Numbered from the stretch's first letter, positions 22,122 through 35,100 are shown. The stretch: 64,000 nt of DNA from Hydrangea macrophylla (GCA_033977485.1 CM066988.1:77844669-77908668); one strand, 5' to 3'. The notes: a model not told the origin generated them from the letters alone. Program-made: numbers and translations.

Positions 22122-25100
22122 TGTGGACACGCGGAATCGGACCACTTCTCTCTGGTTGAGATTGTTTTGAAAAGGAAAAGAAAAGGTCTGTTGAAAACAG
22201 ATACAGAGTCGCCACTTGGTCTTTAAGGAACCAAGAAACCTAATTTTGACTCACCCAAATGGATAAAAGGCACCGGCCCTTCATAACCAAAGGACTTGGT
22301 TCGGGGTTTTGGTACGAGAGAGGAAGGAGCCTTTGTCGTGACTAAAACACCCTCAACTCGCCCCGTCTTTCGACGGGCCTCAATTAGCATCCAAATAATC
22401 ATCTTATACTATGCATGGTTCGACAATTAATACTATGATAGTATATTACATCACATAAGAAAATTTGAAATGGAAGATCTAAAGATAAGATATCATTCAT
22501 AAGATCTAAGCCAAATATCATACAATGTAAAGTGAAAGATCACACAAATAAACCTAGAAAAAATCGTCTAATCATATATCAAATAATCAAGACTTCCTAA
22601 TCTAAAAAGGGGGACATGAATTGTTCTTGAAACAAATAATCAAAGAAATCAAGATATGCTTAACAAGCTAGTATGATGCATGTTATTCTTTGAGAAAAGA
22701 AGATCTCTCAATCCCCGAGATGGATGAGAAAGGATGATTAGATCAAAGGGGAAGCATGAACATGTGATCGAGTTCATTCCTTATAATCTTCTTAGATTAA
22801 GGGTTACAAAAACCCCAAATCTTGCATGAATGCAATGTATGTTTCTAAAATGTGCAAAGGTTGTAGTGTGTTTTGGGTACATGGATTCCTAGAGTGACTT
22901 AGAAGTCTAAAATGTGTATGAATGAATGAATGAAATTAACATGGGATATGTACAAATGTAGTATGAACTACTTCCTAAGATATGAACTAATTTGGAATGC
23001 ATATAAGCATCAAATCAAAGAATGAAAGTTAAGGTATACTTGCTGTGAATAGTGGACAGAACAGTAGCATCATCTTTGGAAATTTGAAAAGAGGGGTTAG
23101 GAATGTTTTCAATGCATGATTTTTTATGGAGATGTTCTTTATTGTGTCTAGAACATAACCCAAAAGGCCAATCTTGAATAGCTATCACATATTGAGATAA
23201 ATCATATAAACAACACAGGTCACTCAGAAACAGAGTCCGTACTGTCGACTGAAATGTTAGAAAATCTTAGAAAATGAAAAAGAATGATCTAAGGGCCCAT
23301 TTTATACAGAGAGTTCCCTAAGACATTGAATTTTAAGGGAAAAATAAGTTAGGACCACCTCTTGTGGAAAAGTTTTCTGTAAAAGAGGTTGGAAGTGGAC
23401 CTAGCTGCTGTGACAGCAAAATCAGAATGTTTGGAAGGAATATTGGGATCCAAATGGACCATTTCCAAGTACTTCCAAGTCAAACCAAAAATCATGGGTG
23501 TTCTCCAATGAGTTAGGAAGACTTTCCAAGTGGCCTTGCATCCATATGTTGAGTATTGAGTTCTAGAGAAATCTTTGAACTCAACTCACTCACTGTTTTG
23601 ACTCATTGTTTTGAAGATTTTGGAGAAAACAAAGTTTTGTTTCTTGAAACCAAATGAGAGGGATTGAGAGGGGTTTTGAAATAGATGTTTTGAAGACATA
23701 TTTTTAACACTCAATAAGGATCATAGCCACTTAGAATACCTACATCAAACTCATCATTAAGAACCTCCAAGATTGTTGGAGAGATTTATTTTATTTTTGA
23801 ACATAACTTCAATACATTCCAAGAATACCTTGGAAGTATTGAGGTTATGATCATCATCTATCAAACATGTTTTTGAGGTCAAGAGCTACTATCCATAAGG
23901 ATTCACTCACCCCAAACTTCATGTCATCACTTAGATGATGATGAACTAGTAAGTAAATCAAGAAAAGAAAAAGAAATGAGATAAGGAGAGATGAACATAT
24001 ATATAATCAAAGCAAGTAAATAGCAATCAATAGATGATAATCAATGTGATTTTGGACTTGTAGCTTGGTGTTTCACTCATAGATTTTGACATTTGGACAT
24101 GGAAGTAGCTTCCTATCTCATGAATGCTCAAGAAATGAGGGTTGGAGTGGACTTTGAATGTGAAGTATATAGAAGGATGATGGAAGAAAACAAGAATAAA
24201 ACTCACTTTCTTATGGAAAATCAATGGGAGAAGCTCCCTTTCTCTCTTCTAAACCTATCTCTATCTCTCTTCTTCTCTACAACTTTTCAAGCTTTGCACT
24301 TGGCCCCCCTAAAATGAAGAGCAATGGGGGGGTTTATATAGGCCAATTTGGGGTGGTTTTGGGGTTTTAGAAGTACTCCCATTGGTCCCAAACAACTGTG
24401 AACACAAAACTATGTCGTTTTGACTTTCAATTAATCAAATTGGACCCCCAAAAAAAAATTACAAAAATGGACTCTGCGAGGGTTGAGTGCCGCGGCGGCA
24501 CTGGGCCAGTGCCGCGGTGGCAGTGGGCCAGTGCCGCGGCAGCACTGCTCCTCAGACGCCCAGAAATTTACGTTTAAGCCCCCAGAGGTTCCGGTATTCG
24601 CGAAAAGGCCCTATTTCGTCCGAAATTCACAAAAAATGCATATGAACTCCAAACTGAGGTTGTGATATACCGTTGGAAAGGTATTGGAGTCTACTTTACA
24701 TAAAAAATAGTTCGGGGATAAGTCACTTTGAAAAGATTTGCGGTATTTGCGATAAAAGCCAATTTGATCGCCTTTTTTGCCTTTAGAAATTTATAATAAA
24801 TTCGTTTTAAATCCAGAAATTATGTGCGATATACTGTTGGAAAGCTATTGACCTCTAGTATCCATGAAAAATGTTTGAAGATTGTTTTGGTGCCCCGGTT
24901 CCAAAGTCAAATTCTGGTCAAACTGGTCAAACCTGGGATTCCCGGGAAGTTCTAGAAACCTCCGGGAGTTCCCGGGAGCTGATGTTTTCGCTCGATTTTC
25001 TTTTGGAACTTGTTTTAACACTTTTCTCATGATTTAAAATGATTCCGGTGAATTCGGACGATTTCGGTCAAACTTGGTCAAACCTTGGTCAAACCGGTCA

Positions 25101-25392
25101 ACGGGGACTTTCTGGGAACTTCCGGGACTTCAGGGGGTCTCTGGGAGCCGACGATTTCATCTAATTTTTCTTAAAAACTCATTTTGTTACTTTTATTACG
25201 ACATAGCATGTTTCCAGAACTTCGGGACCAAATCTGGGAGTTTTTTGGGCTTTCAGGGGCATTTTGGTCATTCTGAGCATTCTGAGGGATAGAGCTGACT
25301 TCCAGGAGTCCTTTTGAGTCTTTTACGATCATTGTGAACCACCAAGCTATGGGTCTCCTAAATCTGATAGCCGACAAAATGGGGTGTCTACA
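22122..25392 (-). repeat. 5' LTR of the TR-GAG element
   Basis: 3271 bp, matching 11341-14610 with about 20 substitutions or small indels seen by eye. In sense it begins TGTAGACACCCC (right end) and finishes at the PBS. Confidence 0.95.
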
Positions 25393-25917
25393 GACGATTT
25401 AAAACAATGGTTATTACTTGCACTCTAAATGGTGTTAGCATTCAAAGTGGTTTTCAAAAGTCATTGAAGAAAATAGCCTCAAGGCTTTAAGTTCTAAAAA
25501 TTGTTGTGACAAACTGAGCTTATAGGGACAATTTGATGACAGATTTCTAAAATGGAAAGTCTTGGAATACCTAAAAGAATCATCTCAGGAATTAACATGT
25601 TTGATCGATCGAAGCGCTCTCGATCGATCGGGCTGCATCATCCTTCAATCGATCGAAATGTCTTCGATCACTTGACTATGGCTCTGGTTCGATCGATTGA
25701 AATATCTTCGATCGATCGAGCCCAAGGTTTCTAAAGATTGTATGGCAGAGGTTGGGAATCAATGATTCATCACATATTCCCAACGTCTAAACTACAGAAA
25801 CATAATAAAATAGGTGCAGAAATAGTAAACTAAAGCAATCATAACAACTATATCAATAAGTAATCAAATAAGATAAAGGAAAGGAAAAAACCTGGAATGA
25901 ATCTGAATATAACAGTC
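25393..25917 (-). repeat. 3' LTR of element B, piece 2
   Basis: It resumes with the duplicated GACGA and continues the LTR, matching 51201-51720. It contains a GATCGATC palindrome cluster. Confidence 0.92.
25598..25722. repeat. GATCGATC palindrome cluster in B 3' LTR
   Basis: Five or more words of the type TTCGATCGATCGAA with variants (TTCGATCACTTGAC, TCAATCGATCGAAA). The same words in the same order occur at 51408-51528, and a related order is in LTR A at 9619-9712. Confidence 0.9.
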
Positions 25918-28900
25918 TGCGAACACGCGGAATCGGTATTCCACTCTTTTTGTTTTTGTTTTGAAATTGATTTGGATCAAAGAAAAGGAAAAGATCTGTT
26001 GAAAACAGATACAGAGTCGCCACTTGGTCTTTAGGGAACCAAGAAACCCAATTTGACTCACCCAAATGGATAAAGGGCACCGGCCTTTCATAACCAATGA
26101 ACTTGGCTCGTGGTTTTGGTACGAGAGAGGAAGGAGCCTTTATCACGACTAAAACACCCTCAACTCGCCCCGTCTCTCGACGGGCCTCAATTAGCATCCA
26201 AATAATCATCTTATACTATGTTTGGTTCGACAATTAATACTATCATAGTATATTACATCACATAAGAATCTTGAAATGGAAGATCAAAAGATAAGATATC
26301 ATTCATAAGATCTAAGCCAAGTATCACACAATGCAAATTGAAAGATCACACAAACAAACCTAGGAAAAATCGTCTAATCACGTATCAAGTAATAAAGTCT
26401 TCCTAATCTAAGGGGGCATGAATTGTTCTTCAAACAAATAATCAAAGAAGTCAAATATGTTTAGCAAGCTAGGATGATGCATGTTAATCTTTGAGAAAAG
26501 GAAACCTCTCAATCCCCGGGACGGATGAGAAAGGAAGATTAGATCGAGGAGAAGCATGAACGTATGATCAAGTTCATTTCTTATAATCTCCTTAGATTAG
26601 GAGTCACAAAAACTCCAAATCTTGCATAGATGCAATGTATGATCCTAGAATGTACAAAGGTTGTAGTGTGTTTGTGTACATGGACTTTCTAAAGTGACTT
26701 AAAAGTCTAAAATATGCATGAATGCATGGGGGAAATCATCATGGAATATGTAAAAATATGGTATGGACCACTTCCTAGGATATGAACTAATTTGAAGTAT
26801 ATATAAGCAACAAATCAAAGAATGGAAGTAAAAGTATACTTGCTGTGAATAGTGGACAGAACAGTGACTTGATCTTTTGGAAATTGAAACGTAGGGTTAG
26901 AAATATTTTCAATGCATGATATTTTATGGAGATCATTCTTATTGTGTCTAGAACACATATCAAAAATCTAATCCTCAATAACTATTACAGATTGAGAGAA
27001 ATCATATAAACAATAGAGGTTACTCAGAAACAGAGTCTCTACTATTGACAGAAATGTCAAAACCTCTTAGAAAATGAAAACGAAACATCTAGAGGCCCAT
27101 ATTATACAGAAGGTTCCCTAAGACATTGAATTTCAAGAGAAAAATGAGTTGGTACCACTCCTTTTGGAAACATTTTCTGTAAAACAAGTTGAAAGTCAAC
27201 CAAGCTGCTGTGACAGCAAAAACAGAATATTTGGAAAGAATGTTTGGGTCCAAATGGACCCCTTCCTAGTGTTTCAATGTCAAACCAAAAATCATGGGTG
27301 TTCTCTAATGAGTTAAGAAGGCTTTCTAAGTGGTATCATGTTAATACTTTGAGTATTGAGTCCTAGAAAAACCTTTGAACTCAGATCATTCACTGATTTG
27401 AAAATTTTTGGTAAAACAAAGCTTATTTCTTGGATTCCAAATGGTGGGGGTTTTGAAATAGGGGTTTCGAAAGCACATTTCTAGCATAAAAAGGGGATTA
27501 AAACCACTTGAAACATCATCATCAAACTCATATCAAGAACTCCCAATATTACTTGCACAAATATAGTTTTGTTTGAGAATATGACTTCAACAATACATAT
27601 GAATGTATTGAAGTTAGAATTATCATCCATTAAACATGTCTTTGAGGTCAAGAGCTACTATCCATAAGGATTCACTATCATCAAACAACATGTCATCTAG
27701 ATGATGATAAGCATGTAAGTAATCAATGAAAAATAAAAAAGAAATGAGGTAAGAAGAGATGAACATTAATGTAAACAAGCAAGTAATAGCAATCAATAGA
27801 TGATAATCAATGTGATTTTGGACTTGTAGCTTGGTGTTTCACTCATAGATATTGACATTTGGACATGGAAGTAGCTTCCTAACTCAAGATTGCTAAAAAA
27901 TGGTGGTTGGGAAAGACTTGAATGTGAGATATAAGAGGGGTAATGGAAAGAAAACAAGATTGAAACTCACTTTCTTATAGAAAATCAGTGGGAGCCTCTC
28001 CCTTTCCTTCTTCTAAACCTATCTCTATCTCTCTTTCTCTCTACAACTTCTATGAACTCTGTCCTCCCCCCCCCCCCCCCCTCCCCTAAAATGAAGAGCA
28101 AAGGGGGGTTTATATAGGCCAATTTGGGGTGCTTTTGGGGTTTAGAAAGTGCTCCCATTGGTCCCAAACATTTGTGAACATAAAACTACATCGTTTTGGT
28201 TTTCAATTATTCAATTTAGACCCCCAAAATAAATTACAAAAATGGGTTCTGCGGGGGTTGAGTGCCGCTGGGGCATTGGCCATGTGCCGCCCCAGCAGTG
28301 GCCCAGTGCTGCTGCGGCACTGCTCCTCAGATGCCCAGAAATTTGAATTTAGGCCCCCAGAGGTTCCAGTTTTTGCGAAAAGACCCTATTTCGTCCGAAA
28401 TTCACAAAAAATGCGTATGAACTCCAAACTGAGGTTGTGATATACCGTTGGAAAGGTAATGGAGTCTACTTTACATAAACAATAGTTCATAGATAGGTCA
28501 CTTTGAAAAGTTTTGCGGTATTCACGATAAAAGCCGATTTGATCTTTTTCACCTTCGGAATTTCATAATAAATTCGTTTTAAATCCAGAAATTATGTGCG
28601 ATATACCGTTGGAAAGCTATTGACCTCTAGTATCTATGAAAAATATTTAAAAAATGATACATTGCTCCAATTTTAAAGTCAACTTTTGGTCAAACTGGTT
28701 AACCAAGGACCTCCAGGAAGCTCTGGGAACCTCTGGGAGCTCCCGGGAGCTGACGTTTTTGTCTGATTTTCTTTTAAAGCTTGTTTTAGTACTTTCCACA
28801 TGATCTAGAATGATCTCGAAGCTTTTCGGTGAATTTGGACGATATCGATCAAACTTGGTCAATCCTTGGTCAAACCGGTCAACGGAGACTTTCCGAGAAC

Positions 28901-29160
28901 TTCCGGGATTTCCGGGGGTCTCTGGGAGCTTACAATTTCAAATACTTATCTTTTAAAATACTTTTTTTTTTAACAAAATCGAATTATTCCTAAGATTCTG
29001 GGCCAATCGGAGAGTTTTGAGCTTTTAGAGGCATTTTGGTCATTTCTTTGATTTCTTGAGAGTTAGAGGCAATCTCTGAAAATCCGATCTTTCTAATCAT
29101 CGAGGTTTGACATGCTTGTGACCTCCTAAATCTGTTGGCCGACAAAATGGGGTGTCTACA
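25918..29160 (-). repeat. solo LTR related to the TR-GAG family
   Basis: Plus strand TGCGAACACGCGG to GGGGTGTCTACA, 3243 bp, clearly diverged from the TR-GAG LTRs but collinear with them. It interrupts element B's 3' LTR: the flanks join into the sequence found intact near 51720. No internal sequence remains, so it is a solo LTR. The flanks CAGTC and CCTTG do not form a 5-bp duplication (see findings). A C-homopolymer of about 17 lies near 28063. Confidence 0.85.
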
Positions 29161-29807
29161 CCTTGAAATCAATTTGAATCTTGAGTTTACAATGGAAGAG
29201 AGGAAGAAGAAGATTGATCTAACCTAAACTACTCCTAAACTAACCCTAAAACTACCCTAAAACTGCTATTTTTTGCGTTCTGGAGCGTCCTCCCTTTGTA
29301 TGGTATCATAGCAGCTTATTTATAGGGTTCTGGCAGACTGTACACAACTTTCGAGAGAAAATAAAGCTCAATCGATCGAACTTAGTTCGATCGATTTAAC
29401 TCTCCTCAAGCCCTTCAACTTCTTTGATTTTGACAACTCTGCGCACTGATGGGAGAATGGCCATAACTTTTCACTCGGACTTCGGATTGATCTTCTATTT
29501 GTGGTCACACGACCGTAACTCAAAGATCTACATTTCATATTTCTGGGGAAATCTTCTAAATCTGAACTCTTCATTGTCAAAAATGGCATTTTCTCAGCTG
29601 CTTCTATTGTTCTCTCCACCAGATCACTTTCTATGCAACGATTGCTTTCTATGACCTGTAAAATAGTGTAAAAACACATGTTTGAGTCTCAACATCATAG
29701 AAAACACTTCATCATTGATATGCATCTAAATCTAGGGACTTGGGGATAAAAGTATGTATAAAAGACCATATAATACGCTAAGAATATGCATTTTTCACCT
29801 CTAATCA
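29161..29807 (-). repeat. 3' LTR of element B, piece 3
   Basis: Matches 51720-52396 and ends CTAATCA beside the PPT. A small GATCGATC pair sits at 29369-29399. The frames at 29368-29679 and 29424-29654 recur in the other LTR and are not genes. Confidence 0.92.
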
Positions 29808-30150
29808 CACCCCCCAACTAGCTCGTTGCTAGTCCCTAGCAATGAAGCGAACTACGGCAATGTTTATTTAAACTCTAAGAATTGAAAACAAAACAAAGTA
29901 AAAATCCTAAATCACTTTCGTAGGAATCGCGATTGCATTTAGCGTATGCAACAAGCCTTTAAACCCCTAGGTTCCCCCTAGTGGACGAGTGTTGTCTCGT
30001 GAGGGTTTGTAGTGAATCTACCCACAAAATTCATGTTTATGGTAATGGTTCTCATTTGAATATTTTCAAGAAAAATTTTCCTCTCATTTAGCAATGTGGT
30101 TAATCTCAACAATCTCATGAAATTCTCTAGTATGTCATAGCCATGCAACA
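29808..30150 (-). other. element B 3' untranslated region with PPT and hairpin
   Basis: Minus strand TAGTTGGGGGGTG (29808-29820) is the polypurine tract, abutting the LTR start TGATTAG. Just upstream in sense is a perfect 7-bp stem with a 3-base loop (TTGCTAG at 29826-29832 and CTAGCAA at 29836-29842). The rest up to the CACTA insertion has no frame. Confidence 0.8.
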
Positions 30151-31030
30151 CACTACAACAAAAAAGTATTTTAGAGACAAAACATGGCGAGGAAGTATAA
30201 ATTTTCTCGCCAAAAGTAGAGCATTAGCGAGGAAATAATATTTCATCGCCAAAAAGGCTGAAAGGCATACACATTTGGAGACAAAAGTTTTATTTCCTCA
30301 CCTAAAGTGTCAATTTTAGCGAGAAAATTTAATTTCCTCGCCAAAAGTAAAGTCTTTGGCGACGAAATATAATTTTCTTCACCTATAATGTTGAATGTGG
30401 CGACGAAAAATAATTCTTTTCGTCGAAAGTGAGTTCTACAAATTATTATTGCCCCTTCTTTTATTTGGTGATAAAATAACTTTCCTTGCCAAAAGTGTCA
30501 TGTTAGCCACAAATTTTTTTCCTCGCTAAAGTGAAGTGTGGGAAGACTTTTTTGGCAAGGAAATAAAATTTCTTGCCAAAACCTACTTTTGGCGAGGGAA
30601 ATTGTTTCCTCGTGTAAATTTAAGTTTAAAAAATTTAAGTGTGGGACATTTTTTTTGTGAGGAAATAAAATTCCTCACTGAAACCTACTTTTTGCGAGAA
30701 CAATCATGTTTTCTCAACAAATATTGGTTTTGGCAAAGAAAATCATTTTACTCGCTTAAACTAGTTAAGTCTAAAAGAAATTAATTGTGAAAAATACTTT
30801 TTGGCGACGAAATAAGTGTTCTCACCAAAAGTAGGTTTTTGGCGAGGGAAATTGTTTTTCCTTGCCTAAAGTTAAGTTTAAAGAAATAATTGTGGTAAAT
30901 AATTTTTTGCGAGGAAATAAAGTTTCTCGCCAAAACCTACTTTTAGCGAGGAAAATCATATTTCCTCGCCAAAAGTTGGTGTTGGCAAGAAAAATCATTT
31001 TCTTCGCCTACAGCTAAGTCTAAACAACTT
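30151..31030. repeat. left subterminal repeat array of the CACTA element
   Basis: About twenty inverted or direct copies of GGCGAGGAAA / TTTCCTCGCC and degenerate forms, every 30-60 bp. In En/Spm-type elements such arrays bind the element's own DNA-binding protein. Confidence 0.88.
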
Positions 31031-31202
31031 ATTTTAGTCTCATACTTAAATATTAATGTTGGTTATTTTCATTCAATTAATCATTTTCTTCGCAATTTGA
31101 GTCATCTCTGTATAGATATATAATTTAAAAAGTATATATAGTTTAAAACAATTTGAATCTAAAAAATTTATTTATAGAGTAATTGAAGTAGGCGGAGCTT
31201 TA

Positions 31203-31655
31203 GAGTTCGTTTGGGTTAGCTAAAATATTAAGCGATTGGTTTTTAAGGGATTAAATATCAAATGATTAATTTTAAGTGTTGAAATAATTAACTGTTTGGT
31301 GTTTGGGTTAGTTGAAATATTTTATTACTTAAAAAACAATAGCATTTGAAAAAAAAAAAACCTAAAAAAAATGATTGTTTGTATAAAATGACCAAAATGG
31401 ACAACATTTAAAAATTTTCAACATCGTTAAATTTTAGGGCATGGAGCACATTTTTATCTTTTAACAAGTTAAAAATGAAATTAAGTGATTATTTAAAAAA
31501 ATAAGCAACTTTTTCTATTAATTTTTGAGTTAATTGGTGAAGTGTTGAAATTTTAAGCTAACCAAAACACTTTTATTTTAAAAAATTATATTTTTTTTCT
31601 CAAAATCTGCATTTGATCAATTAATTATTATTTTTCAGCTAACCCATATAGGCTC
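31203..31655. mobile_element. Tourist-like MITE, 453 bp
   Basis: Inverted ends GAGTTCGTTTGGGTTAGCT and GAGCCTATATGGGTTAGCT, flanked by a 3-bp TTA duplication (31200-31202, 31656-31658). This fits PIF/Harbinger-derived MITEs. No coding frame. Confidence 0.75.
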
Positions 31656-31658
31656 TTA

Positions 31659-32259
31659 GAGGGAGAGACATGAGGCCATGGTCCTCCAAAGATTTGGAAA
31701 TTATATAGTGCAAGGGTGTTAAAAAAAATATATAGAAATTTGAGTTAACTGGCCCCTCTAACGAATTTCCATACACCCTACCTTACTAAAGTATTCTCTT
31801 AAAAAGAAAAACACAAAGAAGACATGTTAACAGTTTACTTCTTATTCTTATTTTTCCCCAATTCAGAATCAAACCAAGCTCTAGTTGCTTCAACTACTAG
31901 ATCGACGCTCCTATTGACTAGCCGTCGTGGAATCATCTCTGGCAACGAAGTCTTCTTCTTCAGTTCTTCCATTCACAGTAAGTTTCCTTTCCTCTCAACT
32001 CTCTCTATTCTAACGACACTCACCCCAATCCCTATCCGCCGCCGCCTTCATTTCTACCTGCCACCGCCTCCATTAGTATGTATATATATGTACGTACATG
32101 ATTATAATGTGTGAATGTTTTCCTAAACTTAGAGACATATTTGTTGATCATTCAATTTGCTTAATGACATTGAAACCAGAGAATTGATTTGCACTTACTT
32201 GTTTAATTTGTGTATTGTACTAATTACTCATTAATGTTCTTGTAGTTCATAAATCATTG
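31659..32259. other. CACTA interior, leader-like DNA without a supported gene
   Basis: A 96-codon frame (31824-32114) with a Ser/Thr/Phe-rich start is followed by CT-rich sequence. It matches no family I know and may be a fragment of a transposase gene leader. Confidence 0.3.
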
Positions 32260-32480
32260 AAGCACTTGTGTTGTATTCATCGTCGAGAAGAATAAAGGTT
32301 AATTAAGTGTGTCTACTTAAGTTTAAAGCTACTGAATGTATTTTTTTTTTTTTTTTTGCTAGGAATGAGTTGGTTATGGAACTTGGTAATTTTTCACTGG
32401 ATTTCTCTTATTACAATTTAATTGTTAACTTTCTTTTAAATCACTTCAGTCGGTTTAAAAGTCTTTTCTTTTCCAAACAT
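32260..32480 (+). repeat. segmental direct repeat, copy 1
   Basis: AAGCACTTGTGTTGTATTCA ... TTTTCCAAACAT. The second copy is at 32661-32876, offset 401 bp. Copy 1 has an extra poly-T run. Confidence 0.85.
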
Positions 32481-32660
32481 CTATAAACAACTTTATTCAT
32501 TGATGATACAAATACACCTACTCTGCCCAAAACTAACATGAAATTTGGGATTGAAACAAATGAATTTGTTAACATTAGCCTAAATTCGTAGCTTCCATTT
32601 GACATATTCAGTTTCCCCTCTTATTATTTAATGTTTTGCAGCTTTGATCTTCTCCAGTTT

Positions 32661-32876
32661 AAGCACTTGTGTTGTATTCATCATCAAGAAGATAAAGGTA
32701 AAAATTAAGTGTGTCTACTTAAGTTTAAACCTACTGAATGTATTTTTAATTTGCTAGGAATGAGTTGGTTATGGAACTTAGGTACTTTTTAGTTGGCTTT
32801 CTCTTATTAGAATCTAATTGTTAACTTTCTTTTAAATCACTTCAGTCGGTTTAAAAGTCTTTTCTTTTCCAAACAT
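32661..32876 (+). repeat. segmental direct repeat, copy 2
   Basis: Partner of 32260-32480 with scattered substitutions, an internal duplication of the CACTA interior. Confidence 0.85.
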
Positions 32877-33771
32877 ATTCAGTTTTAAGAATTTTGTAGC
32901 CAATTTGTATTCCCCAATTTGCAAGTGTTCATATATTTTAAAGTTATACTTCTAAGTCCAACTACAGATGTTTACTAAGTTTCAAACCAGTGAATGTGGT
33001 GTTTTATGCAACTTTGTAATTCTGAAAAATCTCTATCATGTTGATTTTGCATCTTGGTTAATGTCAAACCTTGTAAGGATTTAGCTTCTCAGAAGCACAC
33101 TAGAAATTACAAGTAGTGTGAACTTAAGTAAATAGACATTACACTGAAAGGAAAACCTCTGATTTGGCTTTTTTGTTAGGTTTTATCATCCTAAAATATT
33201 CTACGCGGTAACTATTTAGTTTTTTGGAAAGGCTGTGTAAAGTTTGAAGCTAAGAAGAAGCTTACAAATGATACAAGAATGTTCTCTCAAACCATGTGAA
33301 ATAAACTTGGAATAATTCCACCTTCTTAAATACAAGTGAAATCTTCTGAATTGTGGGTTAATAATTTAGGACAAATTTGGGGAAACATATATGATTCACC
33401 AACAAATTTGGGAGTTACTTTCTGGATTAAGTATGGAACTGGTTTAAAATTTCAGACTTTGTTTGATCCATGGATTTATTCAGGGAAAAGCATTGAAAAT
33501 ACTAAAGAAATGTCTTTATCTTAGATTTCCAGATTTAAAGTAAAGCTACAGATTATTATGCAGATATTCTTTGTTATGTTGTTGTCCCTGTATTTGAGTA
33601 AAAAAACCATTCCATCTCCGTAAAAACCTGCATTAACTTTTTCCCATTGACATCTTCAGATTTTACACCGTGTACAAGATTCCTACACTAAGTTTTCTCA
33701 TTCACAACAATTAGGTGACATGTCGTGTATGCTTTCATTCCTTGTTCTGTTAGAGCTTCAACTAACCAATA
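32877..33771. other. CACTA interior, nothing recognised
   Basis: AT-rich; one 62-codon frame (33336-33524) of unknown nature. No transposase motif. Confidence 0.5.
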
Positions 33772-34439
33772 TGTCACGCCCCGACGTAGCATAAATATGG
33801 AAAGCGTTTAATTTCCTGTATGGACCCGTAGGTCGCGACAGTTTGAAGGATCGATTCCGTCCCAAACGTCGAACAACAAAAACATATAATCAGAGTTAAG
33901 CAATCAAGGCTTACAAATATTTTTCTAACTTATTACATATTACAGCACGGGGTCTCTAAAGGCACAAACCGCCTTAATTCAAAATAATAACTTAATATCT
34001 ATTACAGTCATCATTATTACAAAATAGTTTATAACTTAAAACATGGAGTATAGATAACAGCCTTTCTTCCAAGCAGTCGTTCTCAATTAGCATAATCATA
34101 ATGTTCAGCCTGATCATAACCTGAAAAACCTAAACACGAAAGTCCAGGATGCATCAATGTCGTCAGCTTCAAGAAGCTGGTGAGTATTAAAAACATAACT
34201 TTGAATGTAACACATACTCATTTACCTCTTTCCATTTCTCATTTAATTCAACAAGTTTATATTAAAGCAAAGAGGTCATTTTAGGGAAACAAGCACAATA
34301 TTATTTAAAAGATGTAATTCACATATATGTGACCTTGTATGAAAACAATGCACCATCTCATCTTACCGACTCTTTTCTCTCGACAAAATCCAACAATCCA
34401 CTATCACACACCAGTATCTTTGAAATACTCCGATAGCCA

Positions 34440-34800
34440 CACTTTAGCATAGGGGTGTCAGGGAATGTCCAGTTTGCCTCACACTTTGGTCCGGGGTACC
34501 AGGGAGTGTCCAATTCCTCACACTTTGACTACCTAATCCGCCATGCAAATACCGGAGGAACCCTCACGCAGTATCCAGACTTGGGTATCAGGGAGTGTCC
34601 GTAGGCCACACTTTAGCACTTCCATGGGTGCCAGGGAATGTCCAAGTTCGGCTTCACACACTTTGACGCTACCATGTTCGTCAGGGAGTGTCCAGTTTTG
34701 CCACCATCGTATTTCAAAGACACCCTCGCCGCAATCTCAATCACAACACACTTTGGTACTCACTTACCAGGGAGTGTCCACAACACAATCTCAACCTCAC
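34440..34800. repeat. CAGGGARTGTCC / CACACTTTG repeat block in the solo LTR
   Basis: Six to seven copies of CCAGGGAGTGTCCA-like words alternate with CACACTTTG words at 50-80 bp. The frame at 34543-34839 is a repeat translation. Confidence 0.85.
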
Positions 34801-35100
34801 TCACTATGCCACACTGACCATTACTCTTTTCCATACTGACCAACATTCACACTCACCATGCATGTACAACTGACTCCACATGTATGTCATGAAACTTAAA
34901 AATATGAGGTAAATCACTGAATTATAGAAACAACGTGTGCACAGGGATTGATAATTCACAATACATTGTTTTAATCGTCCAAACATAACCAAATAGGATT
35001 CTGTTTAAGTAAATTTTCCAAACAGGGCTTTAAAATTCCTAAAACATTACCCAAACAGTTCCTTAACACAAAACAAGCAAAAACCAGAAACTGCCAAAAG

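Larger units (their letters stand above)
11341..25392 (-). mobile_element. TR-GAG-type non-autonomous LTR retrotransposon, 14.05 kb, complete
   Basis: Two near-identical 3.27-kb LTRs (about 20 differences seen by eye), perfect 5-bp duplication GACGA (11336-11340, 25393-25397), PBS next to the right LTR and PPT next to the left LTR, so it is in minus orientation. The 7.5-kb internal region carries one long gag frame and no recognisable protease, RT, RNase H or integrase. It is instead filled with several unrelated tandem-repeat blocks. This is the structure called TR-GAG (terminal repeats with gag only) in plants. The gag zinc-finger type, PBS and repeat-rich 3' region suggest descent from the Tat/Ogre lineage (inference). 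An enzyme donor must act in trans. Confidence 0.93.

Noticed and set aside
13246..24317. Duplicate small proteins (65 and 74 codons) present twice with identical sequence
   Set aside because: They lie at the same positions in the two TR-GAG LTRs. Identity comes from LTR duplication, not coding selection.
31824..32114. First exon of a host gene or CACTA transposase
   Set aside because: No splice-supported continuation, no known domain; kept only as unassigned interior.
34543..34873. Ser/Thr/His-rich 98-codon frame
   Set aside because: It falls in the CAGGGARTGTCC repeat block of a solo LTR.
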